From: Faecalibacterium sp. I3-3-33
GTDB taxonomy: Bacteria > Bacillota > Clostridia > Oscillospirales > Ruminococcaceae
NCBI RefSeq assembly: GCF_023347295.1
Contig: NZ_CP094469.1
Location: forward strand, 496,001 to 560,000
Direction of reading: 5' to 3'
DNA length: 64,000 nt
Shown: positions 17,138 through 24,825 of the stretch, one piece after another
How the letters are laid out: each line of letters opens with the position of its first letter
How positions within the stretch are numbered: the stretch's first letter is position 1
Translations under genes and position numbers: made by a program
Notes under the pieces: model-generated
What the model was told of the DNA's origin: nothing
What the model saw: the letters and a program-made list of their open reading frames with translations, nothing else
Databases searched by the model: none

Positions 17138-17231
17138 TGGGGGCGAAACGGTCTTGCGCTGCCGTCTGCGGCAGCCCTTACTACAAGGTGTAGACAAAAA
17201 TAAAAACCTGCCCACAAAATCTTGCGTTATT

Positions 17232-17260
17232 ATAATAGCAAGAACTGTTTTAAAAAGCAA
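17232..17260 (-). promoter_or_regulatory. Promoter of pflBA
   Basis: Minus-strand TTGCTT (17255-17260) and TATTAT (17232-17237), 17-base spacer. The -10 lies in an AT-rich near-palindrome (ttgc at 17222, gcaa at 17238) that could be an operator. Confidence 0.5.
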
Positions 17261-17375
17261 TAGAAAACAAGTGGGTTTTCTTCCAGCGGAAAGGCTATTC
17301 TTTGGGCAGAATGTAGAAAAAACGCCGAAACCCCGGCGGCACGGCAACTTTGCGAAAAAATTTGCAAATTAAGGG

Positions 17376-17404
17376 TTGACAAGACTAACCGTCTGTGGTA
17401 TCCT
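17376..17404 (+). promoter_or_regulatory. Promoter of the candidate small RNA
   Basis: TTGACA (17376-17381) and TATCCT (17399-17404), 17-base spacer; no protein gene follows on this strand. Confidence 0.7.
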
Positions 17405-17410
17405 GTTCTC

Positions 17411-17638
17411 GCAGCGGTGGTTAGCTAATTCTAACCACCGCTGCACCAGAAAAAAGGAGCGTCTGCAAGCGCTCCGCTCCATTCCTCCATTCCTTTCTCT
17501 TTTCTACGGGAAGCGGCAGCACGGTTTGCTCTGCTGCTTCCGGCGCGGCACCGGCTGTGTTTGGTACCACAGCCGACGCAAAGAAAACAAAAACGGGACA
17601 CTCAGCTTGACCACCTGAGTGCCCCGATTTTTGTTTTT
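17411..17638 (+). ncRNA. Candidate structured small RNA, about 228 nt
   Basis: Transcription from the promoter just upstream would start near 17411, exactly at a 14-bp hairpin (gcagcggtggttag/ctaaccaccgctgc, 17411-17444). Further hairpins follow: ggagcg/cgctcc (17456-17475), one around gaagcggcagca/tgctgcttc (about 17509-17540), and cggctgtg/cacagccg (about 17552-17575). A strong terminator (17589-17632) closes it. No convincing reading frame with a ribosome site is present. It lacks the SRP-RNA tetraloop domain and the single long irregular rod of 6S RNA, so I do not assign a family. Confidence 0.55.
17589..17638. terminator. Bidirectional terminator
   Basis: Stem aaaaacgggacactcag with ctgagtgccccgattttt (one bulge), T-runs on both strands. 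It serves the small RNA on the plus strand and the gene ending at 17637 on the minus strand. Confidence 0.85.
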
Positions 17639-18095
17639 ACTGCCCCAGCCCCGCCAGTTGTTCATACAGCTGCGCTGCGCCGCCGCCGGGGTATTTTACG
17701 CTGACATAGGCGCTGTTCAGGATGCACACGCCGTCGGAGTACACAGTCAGCAGAAACTTCTGGTTTTCGGCATCATCATAAAAGCTGACGGTGACCGACT
17801 GCACCGGGAAGGTATCGTGGGTGTAGGCAGAATAGTTCTGGTTCAGTTTTTTGCGGCAGGAGACAGTGGAAAGCAATTCTGCCGTTTGTTGGAACGCTTC
17901 GCTGTCCATGGAGAGGAGGTGATAGTCCATGTCGTTTGTGCTGCCAAAATGCGCCACTTCCTCGGTGCGGAGCGTGCCCTGCGAGCTGGCGCGTACCAGT
18001 GCTTTCAGGTCGATGGGATGGTATAGCACCGCAAAAGCTGCCAGTGCAAACAGGATAAAAAATAAAGCGGTGCGGGGAATGTGGAAGCTTTTCAT
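17637..18095 (-). CDS. Small membrane-anchored protein of unknown function
   Basis: A 152-residue protein with one N-terminal hydrophobic segment (ALFFILFALAAFAVLY, residues 10-25) and a mostly polar, probably extracytoplasmic remainder. No family recognised. It starts 4 bases after the stop of the UPF0104-type membrane protein gene and has a strong ribosome site (aaaggagg). It therefore belongs to that operon. Confidence 0.7.
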   Translation of the reverse strand: MKSFHIPRTALFFILFALAAFAVLYHPIDLKALVRASSQGTLRTEEVAHFGSTNDMDYHLLSMDSEAFQQTAELLSTVSCRKKLNQNYSAYTHDTFPVQSVTVSFYDDAENQKFLLTVYSDGVCILNSAYVSVKYPGGGAAQLYEQLAGLGQ

Positions 18096-18099
18096 CCGT

Positions 18100-19137
18100 T
18101 TACCCCTCCTTTGGCGGCTCCATTTGGACAAGATGCCGCTGGGCGATGAAAAAGCCCACGGCGCTGGCGGCAAATACCACATAATAGCTGGCGATGCGGT
18201 AGAGCATCAGTACGCTCATCACCTCGCCCCGTTCCAGAAAGCTGCCGAACACCAGCAGAAAGGCGGTCTCAATAGAACCCATCCCGGCTACGTTGGGCAG
18301 GGCGTTGGAAACAAACAGCATCAGACTGGTGAGCAGCTGCACCTGCCAGAAGCCCAGCGGCGAAAGCCCCATGAACCGGATGCACAGGTAGGGCAGGCAG
18401 AACAGCCCGAACAGCTTGAGCGCCTGCAGGGCAAAAATTTTCAGGCAGCGGGGCTTATCCGCCAGCAGGCGGCGGCTCTCGGTGCCCAGCACTTCCAGCT
18501 GCTCCAGCCAGTCGGCGCGGCGCTGCTGCCACTTTTCGGTCTTGGGCAGAAAGCCCAGCAGCCAGCGGGCGAGGTTCTGCACCACTGGCGAGACGCACAG
18601 CAGCACCAGCGCCACGATAACTACCGCTACCACAGCGTATGCCATGGGCAGATACCGCATGACACCGGTGGTGTTGGCGGCAAGCCAGCGGCGCTGTAAC
18701 AGCAGCATCACGGTGGCGTACAAAAGCACCGTGCTCTTGTGGGAAACGTATTCCAGTGTCATCAGCCCTGCGCCGGGGCCCAGCGGCAGCCCGGCCTTGT
18801 GCAGGTAGTACAGCTGCACCGGAACAGCACCGGCACCCAGCGTGACCACGTTGCCAAAGGTGCCGCACCAGCCTACATCTAACCCTTGCCACAGCTTGAA
18901 CTGCGGCAGACGGCTGCGCACGATGACCCACGCCACGCACCCTTCCAGCAGGGGGTAGCTGAGGCCGACCGCCAGCACCGCCAGCACCTGCCACACCGAC
19001 AGCTGCGCCAGCGCCGTGGTGATCTCGGCCCAGTGATCCTTAAAAGTGAACACAATGATGCAGGTAAGCACCAGCAGCACCAGCAGAGAGATCGCGGTCT
19101 TTTTGCGGGAGGGCTGCTGCGCGGCGGCTTGGCTCAT
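18100..19137 (-). CDS. Lysylphosphatidylglycerol synthase-like (UPF0104/YbhN) membrane protein
   Basis: A 345-residue integral membrane protein with about eight hydrophobic segments, resembling the flippase half of MprF and the UPF0104 family. Recognisable parts: an N-terminal segment SLLVLLVLTCIIVF, the conserved GVDVGWCGTFGNVVTLGAGAVP-like region around residue 85 and VAGMGSIETAFLLVFG near residue 280. The catalytic synthase domain of MprF is absent, so a lipid-flipping role is plausible but not shown. The start at 19137 has aaggag in front. Confidence 0.82.
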   Translation of the reverse strand: MSQAAAQQPSRKKTAISLLVLLVLTCIIVFTFKDHWAEITTALAQLSVWQVLAVLAVGLSYPLLEGCVAWVIVRSRLPQFKLWQGLDVGWCGTFGNVVTLGAGAVPVQLYYLHKAGLPLGPGAGLMTLEYVSHKSTVLLYATVMLLLQRRWLAANTTGVMRYLPMAYAVVAVVIVALVLLCVSPVVQNLARWLLGFLPKTEKWQQRRADWLEQLEVLGTESRRLLADKPRCLKIFALQALKLFGLFCLPYLCIRFMGLSPLGFWQVQLLTSLMLFVSNALPNVAGMGSIETAFLLVFGSFLERGEVMSVLMLYRIASYYVVFAASAVGFFIAQRHLVQMEPPKEG

Positions 19138-19282
19138 GGAAACAAAACTCCTTTCGGTATGGATGCTTTTAACCGGAAATTCTGGAACCAGTATAGCACA
19201 TCTCCCGCCGCCCTTTGTGAACGGAAGCGGAACTTTGTTGGGCAATTTGGGGCATTTGATAAAATGGGGAGACCTCTCCCGT

Positions 19283-19327
19283 AAAAAACAATGCCGGGCA
19301 GCGTGCGGCTGGCCGGCATTGTTTTTT
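19283..19327. terminator. Terminator behind the GT4 gene, resembling an E-type hairpin
   Basis: Arms aaaaaacaatgccgg and its complement; the apex contains gtgcgg. The basal arm caatgccgg equals that of the E4 left hairpin and the copy at 29147. It is preceded by cccgtaaaaa, close to the cccgtgaaaa that flanks E hairpins, so it may be a domesticated unit. Confidence 0.75.
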
Positions 19328-19330
19328 CCA

Positions 19331-20935
19331 TTATTCTTCCCCGTCCGTCAGCTCTTTTACCAGCCTTGTCAGGGTGGCTACATAGGATTCGTTGGAGAAC
19401 TGTTGTTCATATAGGCGGCGGCAGTTGTCGTGCATGGAAGCCAGCACCTCCGGGTGCTCGATGGCCCATGTCAGCTTGTCGGCAAGCTGCTGCGGGTCGT
19501 CGTCTTTGTAGAGGAAACCATCCACGCCCTCGGTCACCAGTCCGGCGGTGCCGGTGTGCTCCGATACGATGGAGGGCTTGCCGAAGATCAGTCCCTCGGT
19601 GACGAAGGTGGGCATGGGGTCATCGCGGGAGGCGCACACTACGCAGTTGCACTGCTCCATCAGGGATTTGACCTCCGGGCGCTCCAGCCGCTTGCGGTAG
19701 AAAACGGTCTGGGGATAGTCCCGCACCAGACTGTCCACGGCATTGTACATCCCCTTGTCGGCGGCTTTGCCCACAAAAAGGAAGGCGGCTTTCTCCCGCA
19801 CCGCAGAGGGCAGCAATCGGATGGCGTTGCACAGGATATCCGGGCCCTTGCGGTGTTCCAGCGAGCCCACCGTCACAAAGAGGGGACGCCCCCCGGCAAA
19901 GCTGATGTCGTAGCGGGGGAACTGCTCGGCGGCGTAGTCCGGCAGACCGTAGATCAATTGCTCGATCTCAAAATCCGGCCGGACGGAGTGCATGGCGGCG
20001 GTGGCGTGAGAGCCTACGGCGCAGGCGTGGATATTTTTTCCAAGCTCCTTGGGGATGCTGTGGGCGATGAAGGGGTAGCCCGCAAAGGCATCGTGCAGCC
20101 ACCACAGCACCGGCACAAAGGAGCCGTTCAGGGTGCTCACCACAGGGGCTTCCACCACCGTATTGGCCAGCACAAGGTCTGCGCTGGTGGCCAGCCCCCA
20201 CAGGGCACTGGAAGTAACGCAGTCCGGGCGGGTGACCACGGCGGCTCCGGCATCCAGAAACAGCGGCAGCGAGCCTTCGTCCGAGGGACCCAGCACCACC
20301 ACCTCAAAGCCTAAGCTGCGCAGCACCGGCACGGCGCTTACCAGCACGATGGGCGCGCCGGTCATGGTCAGCTCGTGGCTCAGGATCAGCGCACGGCGTC
20401 CCTTGGCGGAGAACACGTCATCGGCGCACAGCTCCCGGCGGAAGTGCAGCAGTGCCTGCGGGATGCGGCAGCTGTGCTGCGCCATGGCATGGGCCAGACG
20501 CAGCAGCTCGGTAACGCTGTCCTTGCCACGGGCGGCGGCGCGCACTTCGTCCAGCAATGCGCGGGACACCAGTGCGCAGCGGCTGCCGGGCAGGTGCTGG
20601 GTGCTCAGGTACAGGGCGGTAGCGCCGTCAAAGCCAAAGGAGGCATCGCAGATCGCAAGGTCTGCGCCCTCCCGCAGGGCGGCGGCAAAATAGGTCAGGG
20701 CAGTGGGGGTGCACTCCACATCCTCGCTTACCAGCAGCACCCCGGCCACAGCGGGGGTCAGCTCGCCCTCCAGCTGTGTCACCAGACGGAACTTGCGGTG
20801 CAGCTGGTTTTGCAGCGCCGTTTCCAGCGCCTTGTGACGCCCCGGCGCGTAGACCAGAAGATAGGTGCTCTGGGTATCGGTATAGACCTGCTTAGACAAT
20901 TGCTTGCGCTGCAGGGTACTGTAACTGGTGTACAT
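19331..20935 (-). CDS. GT4-type glycosyltransferase with an extra N-terminal domain
   Basis: A 534-residue cytoplasmic glycosyltransferase. The GT-B part runs from about residue 180 to the end: donor-side motif GSLEHRKGPDILCNAIRLLP, then CNCVVCASRDDPMPTFVTEGLIFGKP-like region typical of family GT4. The first 170 residues form a separate domain with no clear family (LVYAPGRHKALETALQNQ), perhaps an inactive GT-A-like fold. The start at 20935 follows ggagga. It sits with a coiled-coil gene and an acyltransferase gene on the same strand, which points to surface polysaccharide or glycolipid synthesis. Confidence 0.85.
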   Translation of the reverse strand: MYTSYSTLQRKQLSKQVYTDTQSTYLLVYAPGRHKALETALQNQLHRKFRLVTQLEGELTPAVAGVLLVSEDVECTPTALTYFAAALREGADLAICDASFGFDGATALYLSTQHLPGSRCALVSRALLDEVRAAARGKDSVTELLRLAHAMAQHSCRIPQALLHFRRELCADDVFSAKGRRALILSHELTMTGAPIVLVSAVPVLRSLGFEVVVLGPSDEGSLPLFLDAGAAVVTRPDCVTSSALWGLATSADLVLANTVVEAPVVSTLNGSFVPVLWWLHDAFAGYPFIAHSIPKELGKNIHACAVGSHATAAMHSVRPDFEIEQLIYGLPDYAAEQFPRYDISFAGGRPLFVTVGSLEHRKGPDILCNAIRLLPSAVREKAAFLFVGKAADKGMYNAVDSLVRDYPQTVFYRKRLERPEVKSLMEQCNCVVCASRDDPMPTFVTEGLIFGKPSIVSEHTGTAGLVTEGVDGFLYKDDDPQQLADKLTWAIEHPEVLASMHDNCRRLYEQQFSNESYVATLTRLVKELTDGEE

Positions 20936-20968
20936 GATCCAACTCCTCCGGCAGAATATCGGGCGGGC

Positions 20969-21763
20969 TTAGTGGCCGCGCAGCAGGGTCAGCAGCCTGC
21001 GCAGCGGGGCGGTCAGCCGCCAGCTGCTGCTGGCGCGCATATTTTCCAGCGAGACCTGATATTCGTGCTGGATGCCCTGCAAGGTCAGCAGCTGCTGATT
21101 CAGCCGCATACACTCGGCGCGGCTGGCCTGCAATACCTCGTCTGCTTCCTGTGCGGCGGTGGCGTTTTTCAGCTTCAGGTCGTTCAGCGCCCGCAACAGG
21201 GATTTGCCGGGCTGCTCGTGCAGAAAACGTCCCAGCGGGTAGTAGTGATAGTTCACCGCAAACTTCATGCCGGCACCAAAGCCGGTGGTGCAGTGCAGCG
21301 AAAGGTTGGGGTCTACGTCCAAAAACAGCAGGCTGTCCTCCTGCAATACAAGGCCGTTGACCGGCTGAAAGCTGATGCGCTCGTCCGAGATGGCAAGGTC
21401 AGTGATGCAGCAGGCCAGTTCGCCCGGGTCCAGCCGGACGGCGCGGGCGTCCTCCGGCAGAATAAAGGTGACCGACACCTCGTGGGTCAGCTCGTTGTAG
21501 ACATCCTCGGTGGCGACAAGGCATTCCCGGGGCGAGAAGCCGCTGCCGGTGTCATAGAACAGCTGCGGCAGGGTAAGGGTGATATTCTCGGCTTCGGCGC
21601 TGTGCCTGGAAAGCTCGGTCTGGCAGGTCAGCAGCTGCTGCTCCAGCTCCAGACACCGCTGCGCCAGCTGGGAAACACCCTCGTCCGAAAGCTTGAGCTG
21701 CTGCTCCAGCTCGGCAATGTGCGCCTGCAGGGCAGCAGGGGTCACGGGGGCATCGTGGTTCAT
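20969..21763 (-). CDS. Coiled-coil protein with SSSWRLTAPLR tail, polysaccharide-associated
   Basis: A 264-residue protein. Residues 12-55 are a coiled coil (repeated LEQQL). The middle is a beta-rich domain of unknown family (TLPQLFYDTGSGFSPRECL onward). A second coiled coil ends in SSSWRLTAPLRRLL. That ending is often seen on glycosyltransferases of Firmicutes polysaccharide loci, where it probably contacts the membrane. Here the domain stands alone, 33 bases before the GT4 gene, so it may be its partner. Confidence 0.65.
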   Translation of the reverse strand: MNHDAPVTPAALQAHIAELEQQLKLSDEGVSQLAQRCLELEQQLLTCQTELSRHSAEAENITLTLPQLFYDTGSGFSPRECLVATEDVYNELTHEVSVTFILPEDARAVRLDPGELACCITDLAISDERISFQPVNGLVLQEDSLLFLDVDPNLSLHCTTGFGAGMKFAVNYHYYPLGRFLHEQPGKSLLRALNDLKLKNATAAQEADEVLQASRAECMRLNQQLLTLQGIQHEYQVSLENMRASSSWRLTAPLRRLLTLLRGH

Positions 21764-21825
21764 AACGGGATCCTCCTCTTCCTTATCCTAAGCTCGGCTG
21801 CACCGCAGCCGGAACATTCAGAATA

Positions 21826-22941
21826 TCAGTGCCGTGGGGTGTAGTGTACCTGCGGGGTGTGCCGCCGGGCGGGGAACAGCTTGATGATCAGGTCCCGCCG
21901 CCGTTGCAGCAGGGCGCAGACAAGCCAGATGGAGCCCAGCGAAAGGACATATTGCAGGCAGATGCCCAAAACAGGGCGGTCGGCGTATTTCGCCGCGAAC
22001 AGATACCACGGAATAGCGGTAAGCTCTACGGTATGTATGCAGAAGATGTACAGGGAGCGGCGGCCGATGGCCTCAAAAAAGCTCACCAGCGCGTTCCGGT
22101 GCCGGTTCAAGCGCAGAAACAGCCGGACGAACAGCAGGCCGGCAAGGCCGTCCAGCAGGATGCTGATGGGGCCCATCGTCCACTCTGCCATGGAAACACA
22201 GTCGGTGATGCCGGTGGCAAAGGCAGCCACCGGGACCAGCAGAACGGCAGCCCACAGGATGCAGGACATCCGGCGGGACAAGGGCTGATCCAGCCAGTGC
22301 TGACGCTTGGCAAGGTAACCAAGGTACAGGTACGGCGTGATCACCGCGCCTTGGATCAGGCAGAAGGGCAGCTCCCATACAAGGCTGGCACCCCAGCCCA
22401 GCAGGGCACAGCCGCCCACCGCCCACGGGATGTACCGCTCCGGGAAGATGTTCAGGATAACGTCCAGCGCGATCCAGCCCATCAGCAGCGCCAGCAGGTA
22501 CCACATGGGCCCGCAGGAAAAGAACTCCTGCCCGAAGTAGGTGGCGGTGTGGGGCAGACCCAGCAGAAAACCGCCCGCCACCTTGATGCTCTCGGTCAGG
22601 GAGCCGGGCAGATAGTGAAAGGTATTATAATGAATGATAAAATGCAGCACCGTGGTAAAGACCGCAGTGTAGCAAAAGGGCTTGAGCAGGCTTTTGAGCT
22701 GCTGGTGGATGCATTTGCCGATGGAGCGCTTGCGGAAGCCGTAGCCGCTGGCGATAAAAAAGGCCGCCATCAGCGTTTCGCGGTAGACAAAGACCAAAAA
22801 GGCGGTCAGCGACAGGCCGTTCGACAACTGAAGCGGATAAAGTTCCGCAGTGTGTCCCAGCACGATGGCCAGCATCCCTGCGCCCTTGAGCATATCAAAC
22901 ATCCCGATGGAGCTGACAGTGCGGGGCTTGGTTGTTTCCAT
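21826..22941 (-). CDS. Acyltransferase 3 family membrane protein
   Basis: A 371-residue protein with about ten hydrophobic segments, of the acyltransferase-3/OafA type that moves acyl groups onto sugars or lipids. The likely catalytic histidine is in IVLGHTAELYP near residue 30. Other family features are FFIASGYGFRKRS and the run of membrane spans to residue 350. The start at 22941 follows a good ribosome site (gaaggaa). It has its own promoter at 23042-23070 and leads the minus-strand set to 19331. Confidence 0.85.
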   Translation of the reverse strand: METTKPRTVSSIGMFDMLKGAGMLAIVLGHTAELYPLQLSNGLSLTAFLVFVYRETLMAAFFIASGYGFRKRSIGKCIHQQLKSLLKPFCYTAVFTTVLHFIIHYNTFHYLPGSLTESIKVAGGFLLGLPHTATYFGQEFFSCGPMWYLLALLMGWIALDVILNIFPERYIPWAVGGCALLGWGASLVWELPFCLIQGAVITPYLYLGYLAKRQHWLDQPLSRRMSCILWAAVLLVPVAAFATGITDCVSMAEWTMGPISILLDGLAGLLFVRLFLRLNRHRNALVSFFEAIGRRSLYIFCIHTVELTAIPWYLFAAKYADRPVLGICLQYVLSLGSIWLVCALLQRRRDLIIKLFPARRHTPQVHYTPRH

Positions 22942-23041
22942 GAAAGATTCCTTCCCTGCGCCGGGCCAATACCCCTCATGAAAAAAGCCGGATACGGCGC
23001 AAATGATCGATTTTTATACAGCATTGCCATGATATATGGCT

Positions 23042-23070
23042 AGTATAATGCTTTTTATAGAGACTGTCAA
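23042..23070 (-). promoter_or_regulatory. Promoter of the acyltransferase gene
   Basis: Minus-strand TTGACA (23065-23070) and TATACT (23042-23047), 17-base spacer. The rest of the 370-base gap (22942-23313) holds the opposing promoter at 23232 and nothing else that I can identify. Confidence 0.8.
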
Positions 23071-23231
23071 TTTTGTTTTGCAGTCCGCACCATACCGGAA
23101 CTGGTATTTTGCGCTAAAAATTGTAGCATAGAAACCGGAAGATTGCAACGAAAGGTAGAATTTGGCCGGGCTGTGCCCTAAGATATGCAATAGAAAGTTG
23201 CCAAAAATGGAAATTAAATGTTGCAGAAGTA

Positions 23232-23260
23232 TTGCATTGCGCTGGAAGATATTGTATACT
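23232..23260 (+). promoter_or_regulatory. Promoter of the ligase/carrier cluster
   Basis: TTGCAT (23232-23237) and TATACT (23255-23260), 17-base spacer, 54 bases before the first ligase gene. Confidence 0.65.
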
Positions 23261-23313
23261 GGGCACAGTGCGACGCACCGCTGCATGAAAGGACAACGTG
23301 GGAGGAAAAAGCA

Positions 23314-24786
23314 ATGATGAAGGTAAAAGTATTGGACAACGTTTATGATCTGGTCACGCTGAATATGGAGCAGCGTTTTTCGGAGCGCGTGGCGCTCCGC
23401 TTCTATAATAAGGATACGGACGAGGTGACCGTAGTCCATTATAAGGACTACGCGCGGGATATCCGCCGTGCGGTCAGCTACTTCCAGAGCACCATCCCGG
23501 ATATCAAGGGCAAAAAGATCTGCCTGCTGAACAAAAATTGCTACGAATACGCCGTGAACACCTTCGGCATCATTCTGGCGGGCGGTGTGCTGGTACTGCT
23601 CAACCAGCACAAGAGCTGGGACGAGCTGTCCTACGAGCTGGAGCTGGTGGAACCCGCCGCCATCCTGACCGATGGTGACGACTACGGCACCAAGGAGCAG
23701 CTGGAAGCCGCCTACGGCAGCATCCTGCGCCCGATGGACGGCTTCCGCGCTTATGAGCCGGTGGCAGAAATGCCCCGCTGCATCGGCCACGATGACCTGA
23801 TGATCCTGATGTTCACCTCCGGCACCACCGGACGCAGCAAGGGCGTGATGCTGAGCGAGCGCAACTTCTTCAGCGTCATGCGCGCCCATGTGCAGATCGG
23901 TGAGCACATGATGGAGTATAAGCACGACCCGGAGCTTGTGGTCAGCCAGTACACGGTGCTGCCCATGTTCCATCTGGGCGCGTTCATCTGCCTGTTCTCG
24001 TGGGCGCACGCGGGCTGGGGCCTGAACGTCAGCGGCGATATCCGCAACTTCTATAAGGAGATCCAGCGGATGCCCAGTCAGGTCATGGCGGTGGTGCCGG
24101 TGATCATGAACTCCCTGCACAAGGACGTGATGCGCGGCCGCAAGAAGCGCTTGGGCGAGCTGTGGGTGCCCATCTGCTCCTCTGCCATGTTTGACCCGCA
24201 GGTGATGCTGGATATGGCCACCAACGGCATGTTCGTGGTGCAGACCTACGGCGCTACCGAGACCTGCGGCGACGGCATCATCAACTATGCGCAGGATGAA
24301 AAGCACATCGGCGCTGTGGGACAGGGCAACGATTATCTGGATTACAAGCTCGAGCCGGACGGAGAGCTGTGCATCCGGGGCGACAGCATCATGCTGGGCT
24401 ACTACAAGGATCCCGAGGCCACCGCGGAGGTCATCGACAAGGACGGCTGGTTCCACACCGGCGACCTTGCCCGGGTGGATGAGGACGGCTACTACTACAT
24501 TACCGGCCGCAAGAAGAACCTGATCATTCTGGACAGCGGCGAGAACATCAGCCCCGAGGAGCTGGAAGGTCTTGTGGAAAAATGCCCCGCTGTGCAGGAG
24601 TGCATCGTGAAGGAAATGGGCAAAAAGATCGGTGTTGTGGTGTACTGCCCGCAGGCCGAGCAGCAGACCGTGCAGGAGCATATTACCGAGATGAACCGTA
24701 CCCTGCCGCTGTATAAGCGCATCGGTGTGGTGGAGTTCAGTGCAGAGCCGCTGCCCCGCAACGCCACGGGCAAACTGCTGCGCTGA
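23314..24786 (+). CDS. AMP-forming acyl ligase (adenylation enzyme), paralog 1
   Basis: A 490-residue ANL-superfamily enzyme that would activate a carboxylic acid as acyl-AMP and pass it to CoA or a carrier protein. Motifs: phosphate loop TSGTTGRSKGV near residue 168, YGATETCG near 310, TGDLARVDEDGYYYITGRKKN hinge region near 390, and the catalytic lysine in ATGKLLR at the C-terminus. The ATG at 23314 is chosen because gggaggaaaa precedes it. It is followed by a close paralog and a carrier protein. Confidence 0.9.
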   Translation: MMKVKVLDNVYDLVTLNMEQRFSERVALRFYNKDTDEVTVVHYKDYARDIRRAVSYFQSTIPDIKGKKICLLNKNCYEYAVNTFGIILAGGVLVLLNQHKSWDELSYELELVEPAAILTDGDDYGTKEQLEAAYGSILRPMDGFRAYEPVAEMPRCIGHDDLMILMFTSGTTGRSKGVMLSERNFFSVMRAHVQIGEHMMEYKHDPELVVSQYTVLPMFHLGAFICLFSWAHAGWGLNVSGDIRNFYKEIQRMPSQVMAVVPVIMNSLHKDVMRGRKKRLGELWVPICSSAMFDPQVMLDMATNGMFVVQTYGATETCGDGIINYAQDEKHIGAVGQGNDYLDYKLEPDGELCIRGDSIMLGYYKDPEATAEVIDKDGWFHTGDLARVDEDGYYYITGRKKNLIILDSGENISPEELEGLVEKCPAVQECIVKEMGKKIGVVVYCPQAEQQTVQEHITEMNRTLPLYKRIGVVEFSAEPLPRNATGKLLR

Positions 24787-24825
24787 GTATAAAACGGATG
24801 AGATAAAACAGAAGGGAAAACTACA

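Noticed and set aside
17222..17241. A Rex site in the pflB promoter
   Set aside because: The near-palindrome starts and ends TTGC/GCAA, but the inner bases do not fit the Rex half-sites; it may only be overlapping -10 elements.
17411..17638. SRP RNA or 6S RNA as the identity of the candidate small RNA
   Set aside because: The conserved SRP apical motif (GGAA tetraloop with its A-rich internal loop) is absent, and the several separate hairpins do not form the single long bubble-containing rod of 6S RNA.
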